This document shows, piece by piece, positions 1 to 9,231 of a stretch of DNA of 64,000 nt (positions within the stretch are counted from its first letter, which is position 1; each line of letters starts with the position of its first letter). Below the pieces are notes generated by a model that saw nothing but the letters and a program-made list of their open reading frames with translations, was not told where the DNA came from and made no database searches. This DNA comes from Mycolicibacter longobardus (GTDB lineage Bacteria; Actinomycetota; Actinomycetes; Mycobacteriales; Mycobacteriaceae). The position numbers and the translations under genes are program-made. The DNA lies in the NCBI RefSeq assembly GCF_002102265.1, contig NZ_LQPG01000014.1:62001-126000 (forward strand). The letters are read 5' to 3'.

Positions 1-808
1 CCTTGCGGGCCCCGGTACGTGCGGCCTCCTCGAGCATGCCGCCGGTGGAGAGGATCTTGACCTGGTCTTCGGGGAAGTGGCCCTCGCTGACCAGGTACAG
101 CGATGACGTCGCGCAGCCGCATTCGGGGTGCACGAACAGCTCGGCCTCCGGGTTCGCCCGCGCCTTCTCCTCGAGTTCGTCGCCGTTGATGGCCGCGTGC
201 ACATGGCATTCGCCCGCCCAGATGTGCATGTTCTCTCGCCCGGTGACTCGCTTGACGTGCTGGCCCAGGAACTGGTCGGGCAGAAAGAGCACCTCGCGGT
301 CCGGGTCGATCGCGTTGACCACGTCGACGGCGTTGGACGAGGTGCAGCAGTAGTCGGTGAGCGCCTTGACCGCCGCCGTGGTGTTCACATACGAGACCAC
401 GACCGCGTCCGGAAACTCGTCGCGCCAGGCCCGCAGTTCCTCGGCGGTGATCGAATCGGCCAGCGAGCAGCCCGCCCGCGTGTCGGGCAGCAACACCATC
501 TTGTCCGGCGAGAGGATCTTGGCGGTCTCGGCCATGAAGTGCACGCCGCAGAACACGATGGTGTCCTCTGCAGCCGTGGCCGCGATGCGCGCCAGGGCCA
601 GGGAGTCCCCTACGTGGTCGGCGATGTCCTGGATCGCCGGCAGCTGGTAGTTGTGCGCGAGGATCGTCGCGTTGCGTTCTTCCTTGAGCCGGAGGATCTC
701 GGCCACCCACTCATCGTCGGGCTCGATACCGCTGTAGCCGGCCGGAGAGTTGACGATGCGGTCGGCCAGGCTGCCCGCCTGCACACCGCTGTCGGTGAGG
801 GTGGTCAT
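1..808 (-). CDS. nadA: quinolinate synthase NadA, 3' end outside window
   Basis: Condenses iminoaspartate with dihydroxyacetone phosphate to quinolinate in de novo NAD synthesis, using a 4Fe-4S cluster. The visible N-terminal ~269 residues show the family's hallmarks: [19 protein letters not shown] near residue 40, the [15 protein letters not shown] segment, [10 protein letters not shown], a CCTSSNA cysteine motif, [13 protein letters not shown] and STGGM. The start is the ATG at 808, preceded by AGAGGAG at a normal distance. The C-terminus and the third cluster cysteine region lie beyond base 1. nadB and nadC probably follow outside the window, as in M. tuberculosis. It diverges from the NrtR-like gene, and the palindrome at 831-853 sits in its promoter, so NAD-responsive repression is expected. 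Confidence 0.95.
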   Translation of the reverse strand, partial: MTTLTDSGVQAGSLADRIVNSPAGYSGIEPDDEWVAEILRLKEERNATILAHNYQLPAIQDIADHVGDSLALARIAATAAEDTIVFCGVHFMAETAKILSPDKMVLLPDTRAGCSLADSITAEELRAWRDEFPDAVVVSYVNTTAAVKALTDYCCTSSNAVDVVNAIDPDREVLFLPDQFLGQHVKRVTGRENMHIWAGECHVHAAINGDELEEKARANPEAELFVHPECGCATSSLYLVSEGHFPEDQVKILSTGGMLEEAARTGARK

Positions 809-830
809 GGGGTGACTCCTCTCAAAACAG

Positions 831-853
831 GTTTTCGACTTATAATCGAAAAC
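831..853. promoter_or_regulatory. NrtR-type operator overlapping divergent -10 boxes
   Basis: Perfect inverted repeat GTTTTCGA (831-838) and TCGAAAAC (846-853) around a 7-base centre CTTATAA. The plus strand carries TATAAT at 841-846 and the minus strand TATAAG at 844-839, so one palindrome covers the -10 boxes of both nadA and the regulator gene. The plus-strand -10 places a start site at about 853-854, at the GTG of the regulator, which suggests a leaderless transcript. NrtR control of nadA is known in mycobacteria; binding to this site is inferred. Confidence 0.8.
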
Positions 854-1546
854 GTGGTCCATACTAGCACCGCGCATGAAGTACTCACCGTCGTCTTCCA
901 GGTTGGCGGCCTTGACCAGCGACGCCCGCGGCTCAACGTGCTGCTGTGGCAACGCGCCCGCGAACCGCAATCGGGCAGGTGGTCGCTACCGGGTGGCCTG
1001 CTGCGCAACGACGAGGATGTGACGGCCTCGGCGCGCCGCCAACTGGCCGAGAAGGTCGATCTGCGTGAAATCGCCCACCTTGAGCAGCTGGCTGTGTTCT
1101 CCGACCCAGGCCGGGTGCCCGGCGTGCGCACCATCGCCTCGACGTTTTTGGGCCTGGTGCCCTCCCCCGCCGACCCGGAACTGCCGGGTGACACCCACTG
1201 GCATCCGGTCGACGACCTGCCGCCGATGGCCTTCGACCACGCGCCCATGGTGGCACACGCCCGCAGCCGGCTGGTCGCCAAGATGTCCTATACGAACATC
1301 GGATTCGGTTTGGCTCCAACGGAATTCATCCTGTCGACGTTGCGTGACATCTACAGCGTGGTACTGGGGTACCAGGTCGACGCCACCAACCTGCAGCGGG
1401 TGCTGGTTCGCCGCGGGGTGATCACCCGTACCGGCACCACCGCCCGTTCGGGCCGCAGCGGGGGGCGGCCGGCGGCCCGGTACCGGTTCACCGAGTCCGA
1501 GCTGCGGGTCACCGACGAATTCGCGGCATTGCGGCCGCCGGGGTGA
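854..1546 (+). CDS. nrtR: NrtR-like Nudix transcriptional regulator (Rv1593c-type)
   Basis: A 230-aa protein with an N-terminal Nudix fold and a C-terminal winged helix, the NrtR architecture for repressing NAD synthesis and sensing ADP-ribose-type ligands. The Nudix box around residues 48-70 is degenerate: [20 protein letters not shown] has RQ and EK where catalytic enzymes have RE and EE, so hydrolysis is probably lost and the domain kept for ligand binding. The C-terminal third, with [14 protein letters not shown] and [10 protein letters not shown], matches the family's DNA-binding domain. The GTG start at 854 was chosen because TATAAT at 841-846 predicts a transcript beginning there and because the protein then starts just before the Nudix core. 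It is divergent from nadA. Confidence 0.87.
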   Translation: MVHTSTAHEVLTVVFQVGGLDQRRPRLNVLLWQRAREPQSGRWSLPGGLLRNDEDVTASARRQLAEKVDLREIAHLEQLAVFSDPGRVPGVRTIASTFLGLVPSPADPELPGDTHWHPVDDLPPMAFDHAPMVAHARSRLVAKMSYTNIGFGLAPTEFILSTLRDIYSVVLGYQVDATNLQRVLVRRGVITRTGTTARSGRSGGRPAARYRFTESELRVTDEFAALRPPG

Positions 1547-1589
1547 GTCGGACTGGATTCTTAACGACGTCTTAAGCAACAATGTCCCG

Positions 1590-2912
1590 GTGGAATTCAA
1601 CAGCCTGGCCCGTGAGGATTCTGTCGAGTGGATCGGGCAGGCCCCGCATGAGCCTCTGCAGCCCGGCGATCGCCCCCTGCAGCCTGCTCAGGACCCGTTC
1701 TACGAACCGCCGGCGGGCTTCCACCATGCCCTGCCCGGCACGGTGCTGCGCTCCCGCGACGTCGAGCTGGCCTTTCTGGGCCTGATCCCGCAGCGTCTGC
1801 ACGCCACCCAGCTGCTCTACCGCACCACCGACCGCAACGACATCCCGCAGGCGGCGGTGACCACGGTGCTGGTGCCCACCGACCGCGACCCGGCCCGGCC
1901 GTGTCCGATCGTGTCGTATCAGTGCGCGATCGACGCGGTGGACGGCCGTTGCTTCCCGTCCTTCGCGCTGCGCCGACGCGCCAGGGCGCACGGGGCGTTC
2001 ACCCAGTTCGAATACCTGCTGATCGCCGCCCTCCTGTCGCGGGGCTGGGCGGTGTCGATCCCCGACCACGAGGGCCGCGACGGCCACTGGGGGGCACCGT
2101 TCGAGCCGGGCTACTTCGTGCTCGACGGCCTGCGCGCCGCACTGGCCAGCGAACAACTGGGACTGTCCACTGAGGCCCCGATCGGGCTGTGGGGCTACTC
2201 CGGCGGCGGCCTGTCCACCGCATGGGCGGCCGAGGTCTGCGACGGCTACGCCCCCGACCTCAACATCGTCGGCGTCGCGCTCGGCTCGCCGGTCGGCGAC
2301 CTGGGCAACACCCTGTTGCGGCTGAACGGATCGTTCTGGTCCGGCCTGCCGGCGCTCATGATCGCCGCCCTGCGGCGGGTCTATCCCGAACTCGACAAAT
2401 TCGTCGAAGACCACGCCACCGCCGACGGACGTGCGCTGATGCGCATGTTGGAGTCGACGAGCACCGCGGTCGCGGTGCTGCGGCTGCACCACCGTTCGCT
2501 GAGCTCCTACATCGACAAGCCGCTGGACGAGCTGGTGGAGACCCCGGTGGTGCAGCACGTCTTCAACGACACCAGGCTGGGATCCCTGGCGCCGACCCCG
2601 CCGGTACTGATGCTGCAGGCCATCCACGACCAGGTGATCCACGTCGACGACATCGACACCCTGGCCCAGGCTTACATCGCCGGCGGCACGCGGCTGACCT
2701 ACCACCGTGACCTGCTCAGCGAGCACATCACACTGCACCCGGTGTCGACGCCGATGGTGCTGGACTGGCTGGCTGACCGGTTCGCCGATCGGCCGTTGCC
2801 GCAGTCCCCGGTCCGCAGCGACTGGCCGGCGCTGCTGAACCCCAAGACCTACCTCGGGCTGATCCGCCTGGGCCTGGTGGCGGCGCGAGTCGTCACCGGC
2901 GGGGCGGGATGA
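1590..2912 (+). CDS. secretory-lipase-family alpha/beta hydrolase (Rv1592c-type)
   Basis: A 440-aa alpha/beta hydrolase like the fungal secretory lipase (LIP) family, matching Rv1592c in size and position. The nucleophile elbow is GYSGG near residue 204, inside LWGYSGGGLSTAWAAE. A C-terminal HDQVIHVDDI segment fits the acid loop, and SEHITLHP supplies the likely catalytic histidine. No clear signal peptide is visible from the GTG at 1590, so the location is uncertain; an upstream or downstream start is possible. Its last 20 bases overlap the convergent membrane-protein gene. The substrate is probably an acyl ester, not known from sequence. Confidence 0.8.
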   Translation: MEFNSLAREDSVEWIGQAPHEPLQPGDRPLQPAQDPFYEPPAGFHHALPGTVLRSRDVELAFLGLIPQRLHATQLLYRTTDRNDIPQAAVTTVLVPTDRDPARPCPIVSYQCAIDAVDGRCFPSFALRRRARAHGAFTQFEYLLIAALLSRGWAVSIPDHEGRDGHWGAPFEPGYFVLDGLRAALASEQLGLSTEAPIGLWGYSGGGLSTAWAAEVCDGYAPDLNIVGVALGSPVGDLGNTLLRLNGSFWSGLPALMIAALRRVYPELDKFVEDHATADGRALMRMLESTSTAVAVLRLHHRSLSSYIDKPLDELVETPVVQHVFNDTRLGSLAPTPPVLMLQAIHDQVIHVDDIDTLAQAYIAGGTRLTYHRDLLSEHITLHPVSTPMVLDWLADRFADRPLPQSPVRSDWPALLNPKTYLGLIRLGLVAARVVTGGAG

Positions 2913-3546
2913 CGCCTTCGGCTGTGACCGTCGGAGCGGGCGTCAGCGGCTGCCTCGCGGGCTCGGGCGGATAACCGCCCAGGTCATCGCGGGTGCTCCA
3001 GGTGGCGCACACGCCGTACACCAGGGCCGCCGTCGCCGCCGGCAACAGCAATGAGGCCGCCACCTGCAACGGCGTGTGCCCGAAGAACACCGGCGGTCCC
3101 TCCGCGACGTAGTGCACCCGGTGCTCGGGTGTCACCGGTGCGGCGTCGACGTCGATGGTGCCGTAGCGGCGCCGGACCATGACACCGCCGGTCAGCACCG
3201 CCAGCGTCGCCGCCGCGCTCAGTCCCGCCGACAGGGCCGCGATCATGCCCGGGCCCCGATGCGCCCGCCATTGCCACACCAGCGCGGCCGACACCACCGC
3301 CAGCACGCCCAACAGCCCGAGCAGCAGAGACGGCGCCACGAAGAAGTGTTCGGCCTCGTTGCCCAGGTAGGCCTGGACGCGTTCCCCGCCGCGGGTGAGT
3401 GCCACCACGCCGTGGATGGGTGGGGCGATCCACGCCCACAACGCACCGATCGGCAGGCCGGTGGCGGCCAGTCCGGCGGCGACGATCAGGCCGGCCTGCC
3501 GCCGCGTCATACGCGGGCGGCCGCTGCCCGGCTGCGGCGCCGTCAT
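2893..3546 (-). CDS. DUF2567-type membrane protein (Rv1591-type)
   Basis: A 217-aa protein with about four hydrophobic segments: one after an N-terminal MTRRQAG stretch, two in the middle ([19 protein letters not shown] and [20 protein letters not shown]) and one near the C-terminus ([18 protein letters not shown]). The function is unknown. It is the last gene of the bioB-bsaP set: its ATG overlaps the bsaP stop in an ATGA junction (3543-3546), so translation is probably coupled. This gene order is the same as bioB-Rv1590-Rv1591 in M. tuberculosis. A role connected to biotin is suggested only by position. Confidence 0.8.
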   Translation of the reverse strand: MTAPQPGSGRPRMTRRQAGLIVAAGLAATGLPIGALWAWIAPPIHGVVALTRGGERVQAYLGNEAEHFFVAPSLLLGLLGVLAVVSAALVWQWRAHRGPGMIAALSAGLSAAATLAVLTGGVMVRRRYGTIDVDAAPVTPEHRVHYVAEGPPVFFGHTPLQVAASLLLPAATAALVYGVCATWSTRDDLGGYPPEPARQPLTPAPTVTAEGVIPPRR

Positions 3547-3782
3547 CGCCGGGGGTCCAAGTCGGTCGAATCCACCAGGCCGTGCCGAGAACACTTGGCC
3601 CACCAGCCATCCGGTCGCACCTGCACCATCATCCGGCGCCCGCAGGCGGCGCAGAACCGGGGTGGCTCCAGACCCAGCTGGGCGGCCGTCGGCAGCGATC
3701 CACCGGCGGGATCCTCGATCTGCACGCCGGTGTAGACGTTGTAGACGCCGGCTCCCAGCGGAGTGGGCAGGTCGCGGACCAT
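3543..3782 (-). CDS. bsaP: biotin synthase auxiliary protein BsaP (Rv1590-type)
   Basis: A 79-aa cysteine-containing protein immediately downstream of bioB, start ATG overlapping the bioB TAA stop (TAATG). It carries CAAC and a later C in WWAKCSRHG, a spacing suited to binding an iron-sulfur cluster or metal. Rv1590, its positional equivalent, has been described as an auxiliary protein needed for efficient mycobacterial biotin synthase activity. The tight coupling to bioB and the shared promoter support that role here. Assignment rests on synteny and the cysteine pattern. Confidence 0.85.
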   Translation of the reverse strand: MVRDLPTPLGAGVYNVYTGVQIEDPAGGSLPTAAQLGLEPPRFCAACGRRMMVQVRPDGWWAKCSRHGLVDSTDLDPRR

Positions 3783-4780
3783 TACAGGGTGGCGTTGAGT
3801 GCCTTGATCGGCATCTGCAGGTCGTCGAGCAGTTCCAGGTCGGTCTCGGCCGGACGGCCCAGCGTGGTCAGGTAGTTGCCGACGATGATGGCGTTGATGC
3901 CGCCCAGGATCCCCTGCTTGGCACCCAGGTCGCCCAACGTGATCTCCCGGCCGCCGGCGAAGCGCAGCATGGTGCGCGGCAGCGCCAGCCGGAAGGCGGC
4001 CACAGCCCGCAGCGCGTCGGCGGCGGGCAGCACCTCCAGGTCACCGAACGGGGTGCCCGGGCGCGGATTGAGGAAGTTCAGCGGCACCTCGTCGGGGTTC
4101 AGCTCGGCCAGATCGGCGGCGAACTCCGCGCGCTGCTCCAGCGTCTCCCCCATACCGAGGATGCCGCCGCAGCAGACCTCCATGCCGGCCTCGCCCACCA
4201 TCCGCAGGGTCTCCCACCGCTCTTCCCAGGTGTGGGTGGTGACGACGTTGGGGAAATGCGACCGGGCGGTCTCCAGGTTGTGGTTGTAGCGGTGCACACC
4301 CATGGCGGCCAGCTGGTCCACCTGTTCCTGGGTCAGCATGCCCAGTGAACAGGCGATCTGGATCTCGACCTCGTTGCGGATCGCCTCGATACCGGCGGAG
4401 ACCTGGGCCAGCAGTCGCTCGTCGGGCCCGCGCACCGCAGCCACGATGCAGAATTCGGTGGCGCCGGTCTTGGCGGTCTGCTTGGCGGCCTCGACCAGGC
4501 TGGGAATGTCGAGCCACGCGCTGCGCACCGGCGATTGGAACAACCCCGACTGCGAACAGAAGTGGCAGTCCTCCGGGCAGCCACCGGTCTTCAGGCTGAT
4601 GATGCCCTCGACCTCGATCTCCGGGCCGCACCAGCGCATCCGCACATCGTGGGCCAGAGCCAACAGCTCCTCGAGCCGGTCGTCGGGCAGTTGCAGCACC
4701 TCGAGGACCTGATCCCGCCGCAACGCCTCGCCGCGCTCGAGTACCTGTTCCCGCGCCAGCGCCAGGATGTCGTCGGTCAC
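3782..4780 (-). CDS. bioB: biotin synthase BioB
   Basis: Radical-SAM enzyme that inserts sulfur into dethiobiotin in the last step of biotin synthesis. The 332-aa protein has the radical-SAM cluster motif CPEDCHFC at about residues 68-75 (CxxxCxxC), the family signature [28 protein letters not shown], and GGILGMGE. The GTG start at 4780 follows GAGGGGAGC. It heads an operon with bsaP and the DUF2567 gene, and diverges from bioQ across the BioQ operator at 4797-4817, which overlaps its predicted -10 (TAACCT on the minus strand). Biotin-dependent repression is therefore likely. Confidence 0.97.
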   Translation of the reverse strand: MTDDILALAREQVLERGEALRRDQVLEVLQLPDDRLEELLALAHDVRMRWCGPEIEVEGIISLKTGGCPEDCHFCSQSGLFQSPVRSAWLDIPSLVEAAKQTAKTGATEFCIVAAVRGPDERLLAQVSAGIEAIRNEVEIQIACSLGMLTQEQVDQLAAMGVHRYNHNLETARSHFPNVVTTHTWEERWETLRMVGEAGMEVCCGGILGMGETLEQRAEFAADLAELNPDEVPLNFLNPRPGTPFGDLEVLPAADALRAVAAFRLALPRTMLRFAGGREITLGDLGAKQGILGGINAIIVGNYLTTLGRPAETDLELLDDLQMPIKALNATL

Positions 4781-4796
4781 GCGTGCTCCCCTCAGA

Positions 4797-4817
4797 ACTT
4801 GAACGGTGTTCAGGTTA
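4797..4817. promoter_or_regulatory. BioQ-type operator between bioB and bioQ
   Basis: The core is the palindrome TGAAC-GGT-GTTCA at 4800-4812. On the minus strand it lies directly after TAACCT, a plausible -10 for bioB; on the plus strand TAGGGT at 4816-4821 is a plausible -10 for bioQ, giving a leaderless start near GTG 4828. The same 21-base pattern, differing only at the three central bases, recurs at 7768-7788 before bioF. BioQ operators of this general form are known in mycobacteria; binding here is inferred. Confidence 0.85.
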
Positions 4818-4827
4818 GGGTAGCGGG

Positions 4828-5403
4828 GTGCAGCTGCACAAACCTGACGTGGTCGCCGCGGCGACCACCATCCTGGACGACTACGGCATCGCCGACCTGT
4901 CGATGCGCCGGCTGGCGCGCGAGCTCAACGTCAGCCCCAGCGCGCTGTACTGGCACTTCGCCAACAAGCAGCAATTGCTGGGTGCGGTCGCCGACCGGGT
5001 GCTGGCCCCGGCCTGCGCAGACCCCGGGCCGGGCAGCTGGCAGTGGCGCATCCAGACGGTGGGCGAACGCCTGCGCGACGCGCTGCTGTCCCACACCGAC
5101 GGCGCCGAACTGGTGTCAGCGAGCCTGGCCGCGGGACAGTCCCAGGCGGCCACCGAGATCGTCGCCCTGCTGGCTGCGGCGGCCACGGCTGCGGGCGTAC
5201 CCCTCGATCAGGCCGAGCAGGTGGGGCGCACCGTCGTGTACTACGTCTTGGGGTTCACCGCCGACGAGCAGTCCCGGCTGCAGTGGGACGCCGCCGGAGC
5301 AGCCGAGATCTCGTCCGACGCCGACCCGGGCAGCGCCTTCGCGTTCGGGCTGGGCTTGCTGATCGACGGACTGGCGATGCGGGCCGGGATCACCGTTGGC
5401 TGA
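4828..5403 (+). CDS. bioQ: TetR-family biotin regulator BioQ
   Basis: A 191-aa TetR-family repressor. The N-terminal helix-turn-helix is visible in [34 protein letters not shown] (about residues 18-51). The C-terminal ligand domain is divergent, as usual. It is divergent from bioB with the BioQ operator only 15 bases before the GTG start, so it is probably autoregulated and leaderless. The last 14 bases overlap the convergent 2'-5' RNA ligase-like gene. BioQ represses biotin genes in M. smegmatis; the identification here rests on family, position and the repeated operator. Confidence 0.88.
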   Translation: MQLHKPDVVAAATTILDDYGIADLSMRRLARELNVSPSALYWHFANKQQLLGAVADRVLAPACADPGPGSWQWRIQTVGERLRDALLSHTDGAELVSASLAAGQSQAATEIVALLAAAATAAGVPLDQAEQVGRTVVYYVLGFTADEQSRLQWDAAGAAEISSDADPGSAFAFGLGLLIDGLAMRAGITVG

Positions 5404-5902
5404 TCGGATATTCGGTGCGGGCGTTGCCGTCCCACCGTCGCAACCCGACAAACCGGCCGGCGATACCGGACCGGCCGGCGATCCGCTGAGCCCGGCCCAA
5501 CTGGGCCGGCCCGACCCGGCGGGCCAGCGTGACGTGGGCGGTCCACTCGCCGGGCAGCACGTTGGGCATGGGGCCCGGTATCAAGTGCGGTGCACACAGC
5601 CGGTGCACTTGGGCGTGCAGGTCGAGTAAGGAGACGGTCGGCACCACCAGCCGTGCCAGCACTCCGTGTGATCGGCCGAAGATCAGCGTCGCACCCAGGG
5701 TGCAGCCGACCGGCAGCCGTCCGACGACCCCGGACAGCGCCGCGTCGACCTGCGGATCGATGCGCTGGGCTACCGCCAGGGTGACGTGCGGACGGCTGGC
5801 CGGCGCCTGGCTGGGCACCCCGGCGGCGGCCAGGTCGGCCCAGATCCGCCGGATCACCGTCTCGGTGTCGGGATCGAAGACCAGCTCTATCGAGTGCACC
5901 AC
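5390..5902 (-). CDS. 2'-5' RNA ligase / cyclic phosphodiesterase-like protein (Rv1571-type)
   Basis: A 170-aa member of the 2H phosphoesterase superfamily. The two required HxT motifs are both present: HVTL in RPHVTLAVAQ near residue 40 and HVTL in TAHVTLARR near residue 135. Such proteins hydrolyse or ligate 2',5' or 2',3'-cyclic phosphodiester bonds; the substrate here is unknown. The GTG start at 5902 lies three bases after the bioD stop, so it is the last gene of bioF-bioD and probably shares their promoter. Its link to biotin is positional only. It overlaps the 3' end of bioQ. Confidence 0.8.
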   Translation of the reverse strand: MVHSIELVFDPDTETVIRRIWADLAAAGVPSQAPASRPHVTLAVAQRIDPQVDAALSGVVGRLPVGCTLGATLIFGRSHGVLARLVVPTVSLLDLHAQVHRLCAPHLIPGPMPNVLPGEWTAHVTLARRVGPAQLGRAQRIAGRSGIAGRFVGLRRWDGNARTEYPISQR

Positions 5903-5905
5903 TGC

Positions 5906-6586
5906 TCAGCCCACCAGGGTGCGTACCCAGTCGAGATCGAACGCGGCCCGGCTCATGGCGGCGAACTCCGCGACGCCCAGCGCTGCCGACCCCGCCGGCA
6001 GCACGGCACGCACCGGCGCCAGCCGGGCCAGTGCGCGGCGATTGCCGGCCGCAGCCGGCCCGGGCTGCTCGGGCCAGCTGCCGATCACCAGTCCCGCACA
6101 TGAGAGCCCTTGTCCGGCAAGTGCTTCCAGAGTCAGTGCGGTGTGGTTGAGGGTGCCCAGTTCGGCGGCCACCACCACCAGCACAGCGGCGTGCAGGTCG
6201 ACGGCCAGACCACGCAGGGTCACCCCCTCGGCGCCCAGCTCCACCAGCAGACCCCCGGCGCCCTCGACCAGGGTCAGCCGCCCGGGGCGGTCGGCGGCGC
6301 GGATCATCGCCAGCAGCCCGGCGCGGGTGGGCAACGCCATCCCGGCCTGCTCCGCGGCGGCGACCGGGGCCAGTGGCTCCGGGTAGCGGGCGGACCCGAA
6401 CAATTCGGTGACCCCGGACAGTCGGCCGACCTCGGCCAGGTCGTCGTCGCCGTCGGCGGTGCCGGTCTGTACCGGCTTGCACACCGCCACGTCCAGGCCC
6501 GCCTGGCGGGCACAGCCGGCCAGGGCGGCGGTGGCGATGGTCTTGCCGACCCCGGTGCCGGTGCCGGTGATCACCAGGACGGTCAT
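5906..6586 (-). CDS. bioD: dethiobiotin synthetase BioD
   Basis: ATP-dependent ring closure of 7,8-diaminopelargonate to dethiobiotin. The protein has 226 aa with the P-loop GTGTGVGKT at residues 7-15, KPVQTG, and [10 protein letters not shown], which forms part of the phosphate and substrate site. The ATG at 6586 overlaps the bioF stop as ATGA (6583-6586), showing translational coupling with bioF. A longer in-frame extension to 6724 was rejected because it would run deep into bioF and the P-loop normally sits at the N-terminus. Confidence 0.95.
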   Translation of the reverse strand: MTVLVITGTGTGVGKTIATAALAGCARQAGLDVAVCKPVQTGTADGDDDLAEVGRLSGVTELFGSARYPEPLAPVAAAEQAGMALPTRAGLLAMIRAADRPGRLTLVEGAGGLLVELGAEGVTLRGLAVDLHAAVLVVVAAELGTLNHTALTLEALAGQGLSCAGLVIGSWPEQPGPAAAGNRRALARLAPVRAVLPAGSAALGVAEFAAMSRAAFDLDWVRTLVG

Positions 6587-7740
6587 AGCGGCATAGCGGG
6601 GTGCGCGCGCAGGACCTCGCGCAGCACCCGGCCGGCCAAGTCCAGCTCGTCGGCGGTCAGGGAGGTCCGCGCGGTCAGCCGCAGTCGCGACGTCCCGGCC
6701 GGCACGGTGGGCGGCCGGAAACAACCCACCCGCACCCCGGCGTCCAGGCAGGCGGTGGCAGCAGCGACAGCCCGTTCGGCGTCGCCGATGATGACCGAGA
6801 CCACCGCCGATTCCGGCTGTTGGCGGACGCCGCAGATCTCGGCCAGCACGCCGGCGTTCCGCAATACGTCGGCAGCGCGGGACGGCTCGGCGGCCAACAC
6901 CCCGAGCGCGGCCGACGCGGCGCCCAGGGCCGCCGGGGCCAGCCCGGTGTCGAAGATGAACGTCCTGGCGGCGTCGATCAGGTGATCACGGACGGCGACC
7001 GGTCCCAGCACCGCACCGCCCTGACTGCCCAGCGCCTTGGACAGCGTCGTCGTCACCACCACGTCGGGCGCCCCGGCCAGCCCGACCTCGTGCACCAGCC
7101 CGCGGCCACCCTCGCCGCGCACGCCCAGCGCGTGCGCCTCGTCGACGATCAGCAGCGCCCCGTACCGGCGGCACACCTCGTGCAGGTCACGCAGCGGCGC
7201 CAGCGCACCGTCGGCGCTGAACACCGACTCGGTGAGGACCACGGCGCGGTCCTCGGCGCGGCCGGCCAAGGCCGCGGCGACGGCGTCCACGTCGCGGTGC
7301 CCGGTGACGACGACCCGCGCCTTGGACAGTCGGCAGGCGTCCACCAGAGAGGCGTGACAGTAGGCATCCGACACCACCACCGAACCCGGCCCGGACAGGC
7401 TGACCACCGCGCCGAGGTTGGCGGTGTAACCGGAGGAGAACACCAAACCCGCAGGCGCACCGACGAAGTCGGCCAGTTCCTGTTCGAACTGCTGATGCAG
7501 TTCGGTGTTGCCGGTCACCAGCCGCGATCCGCCGGCGCCGCCGCCCCAGGTGCGCAGGGCCTCGATACCGCCGGCGATGACCGCCGGGTGGGTCGACAGC
7601 CCGAGATAGTCGTTGGACGCCAGGTCCAGCTCGGTGGCCACCGCCGGCCGCACCCGCAGCGAGCGTCGCAGGCCCGTCTGACGGCGCTGCTGTTCCACCT
7701 CGGCCAGCCAGGCCAGTGGCGACAGATCCGTGCGGGTCAC
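6583..7740 (-). CDS. bioF: 8-amino-7-oxononanoate synthase BioF
   Basis: PLP enzyme joining pimeloyl thioester and L-alanine. A 385-aa protein of the alpha-oxoamine synthase family with [11 protein letters not shown] near the N-terminus, [15 protein letters not shown] [26 protein letters not shown], and the PLP lysine in [12 protein letters not shown]. The GTG start is at 7740. A BioQ-type operator at 7768-7788 precedes it by about 28 bases, overlapping the end of bioA, so bioF-bioD can be transcribed apart from bioA. Confidence 0.96.
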   Translation of the reverse strand: MTRTDLSPLAWLAEVEQQRRQTGLRRSLRVRPAVATELDLASNDYLGLSTHPAVIAGGIEALRTWGGGAGGSRLVTGNTELHQQFEQELADFVGAPAGLVFSSGYTANLGAVVSLSGPGSVVVSDAYCHASLVDACRLSKARVVVTGHRDVDAVAAALAGRAEDRAVVLTESVFSADGALAPLRDLHEVCRRYGALLIVDEAHALGVRGEGGRGLVHEVGLAGAPDVVVTTTLSKALGSQGGAVLGPVAVRDHLIDAARTFIFDTGLAPAALGAASAALGVLAAEPSRAADVLRNAGVLAEICGVRQQPESAVVSVIIGDAERAVAAATACLDAGVRVGCFRPPTVPAGTSRLRLTARTSLTADELDLAGRVLREVLRAHPAMPL

Positions 7741-7767
7741 GCGACGCTCCTGTGCGGTCTCAAGACG

Positions 7768-7788
7768 ACTTGAACACCGTTCAGGTTA
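7768..7788. promoter_or_regulatory. BioQ-type operator before bioF, inside the end of bioA
   Basis: Core palindrome TGAAC-ACC-GTTCA at 7771-7783, with the same flanks as the bioB operator, so the minus strand reads TAACCTGAAC, three bases, GTTCAAGT at both sites. TAACCT (7788-7783) is a likely -10 for bioF. The site covers the bioA stop codon (7781-7783). Confidence 0.85.
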
Positions 7789-9073
7789 AGGCATGCACCA
7801 CGTCCACCATCGCGGCGCCGATCCGGGCGACCTCCTCGGGCGTACAGACGTAGGGCGGCATCGCGTACACCAGGTTGCGGAACGGGCGCAGCCACACCCC
7901 CTGGGCCAGCGCCGCCGGGGTGGCCACCGCCAGGTCCACCGGCTCCCGGCATTCGATGACCCCGATGGCGCCGCACACCCGCACGTCGGTGACGCCGGGC
8001 AGGTCGCGGGCCGGTTCCAGGGCGGCGGCCAGCCCGGCGCCGATCCCTGCCACCGTCGCGCGCCAGTCCTGGGCCAGCAGCAGTTCGGTGCTGGCCACCG
8101 ACACCGCGCAGGCCAGCGGGTTGGCCATGAAGGTGGGGCCATGCATGAGGGCGCCGGCCTCACCGCCGCTGATGGTGTGGGCGATCTCGGTGCTGCACAG
8201 GGTGGCGGCCAGGCTGAGGTAGCCGCCGGTGAGTGCCTTGCCCACGCACATGATGTCGGGGCTGACGCCGGCGTGATCGGCGGCGAACAGCTCACCGGTG
8301 CGTCCGAATCCGGTGGCGATCTCGTCGAAGACCAGCAGCACGCCGTGGCGGTCGCAGATCTCGCGCAAATCTGCCAGGTAGCGCGGATCGTGGAAGCGCA
8401 TGCCGCCGGCGCCCTGCACCACCGGCTCCACGACCACCGCCGCCAACTCGTCGCGGTGCCGCGTCAGCTGCGCCTCGAACGCGGAGCTGTAGGCCGGGTC
8501 ATAGTGACGGGGCACCTGTGGGGCGAACACCTGCGCTGCCAAGACGTCACGCCACAACGAATGCATGCCGCCGTCGGGGTCGCAGATGCTCATCGGGGTG
8601 AACGTGTCGCCGTGGTAGCCGCCGCGCCAGGTCATCAGCCGGTGTTTGCCGGGCCGGCCGCGGGCGCGCCAGTATTGCAGCGCCATCTTGACGGCGACCT
8701 CCACCGACACCGATCCCGAGTCGGAGAAGAACACCGTGTCCAAGCCGGCCGGGGTGATCTCCACCAGCAGCTGCGCCAGCCGGGCCGCCGGTTCGTGGGT
8801 GAGCCCGCCGAACATGACGTGGCTCATGGTGGCCAGTTGCGCCGTGAGCGCGGCATCCAGGTCCGGGTGCCCGTGGCCGTGGATCGCGGTCCACCACGAG
8901 CTCATGGCGTCGAGCGCATCGACCGGCGTGCCGTCGACGACCAGAGTCAGATATGCGCCGCGGGCGGCCAGGGCCACCGTCGGCGCAAGCGTCTCGGCGC
9001 CGATGGTGCTGTAGGGGTGCCACAGGTGTGCGGTGTCGATCGCGCTGATCTGCTCGGGGCTCAACGCGGACAT
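7781..9073 (-). CDS. bioA: adenosylmethionine-8-amino-7-oxononanoate aminotransferase BioA
   Basis: PLP aminotransferase that makes 7,8-diaminopelargonate using S-adenosylmethionine as amino donor. The 430-aa protein has [10 protein letters not shown] near the N-terminus, [31 protein letters not shown], the [11 protein letters not shown] cofactor aspartate motif and the PLP lysine in [10 protein letters not shown]. The ATG at 9073 is divergent from ripD. No BioQ-type palindrome is visible upstream of bioA, unlike bioB and bioF, so it may be expressed constitutively. Confidence 0.97.
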   Translation of the reverse strand: MSALSPEQISAIDTAHLWHPYSTIGAETLAPTVALAARGAYLTLVVDGTPVDALDAMSSWWTAIHGHGHPDLDAALTAQLATMSHVMFGGLTHEPAARLAQLLVEITPAGLDTVFFSDSGSVSVEVAVKMALQYWRARGRPGKHRLMTWRGGYHGDTFTPMSICDPDGGMHSLWRDVLAAQVFAPQVPRHYDPAYSSAFEAQLTRHRDELAAVVVEPVVQGAGGMRFHDPRYLADLREICDRHGVLLVFDEIATGFGRTGELFAADHAGVSPDIMCVGKALTGGYLSLAATLCSTEIAHTISGGEAGALMHGPTFMANPLACAVSVASTELLLAQDWRATVAGIGAGLAAALEPARDLPGVTDVRVCGAIGVIECREPVDLAVATPAALAQGVWLRPFRNLVYAMPPYVCTPEEVARIGAAMVDVVHALT

Positions 9074-9231
9074 GCCTGACGACAGTAGTGGCCGGCGGCA
9101 TCACCATTGGGTCACAGGTTGCGCAATTTCTCCCCGCGACGGCGAAAGGCGCGTATTCGGCCGGTAGCCTCTGTGGCAGAAGTGACGAATGAGGCTGCCG
9201 TGACTATCGGCCAAGAAGGGGGATGTTCTCT

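Noticed and set aside
805..1600. Minus-strand frames opposite the NrtR-like gene
   Set aside because: They lack domains and conflict with the Nudix and winged-helix protein and with the nadA promoter.
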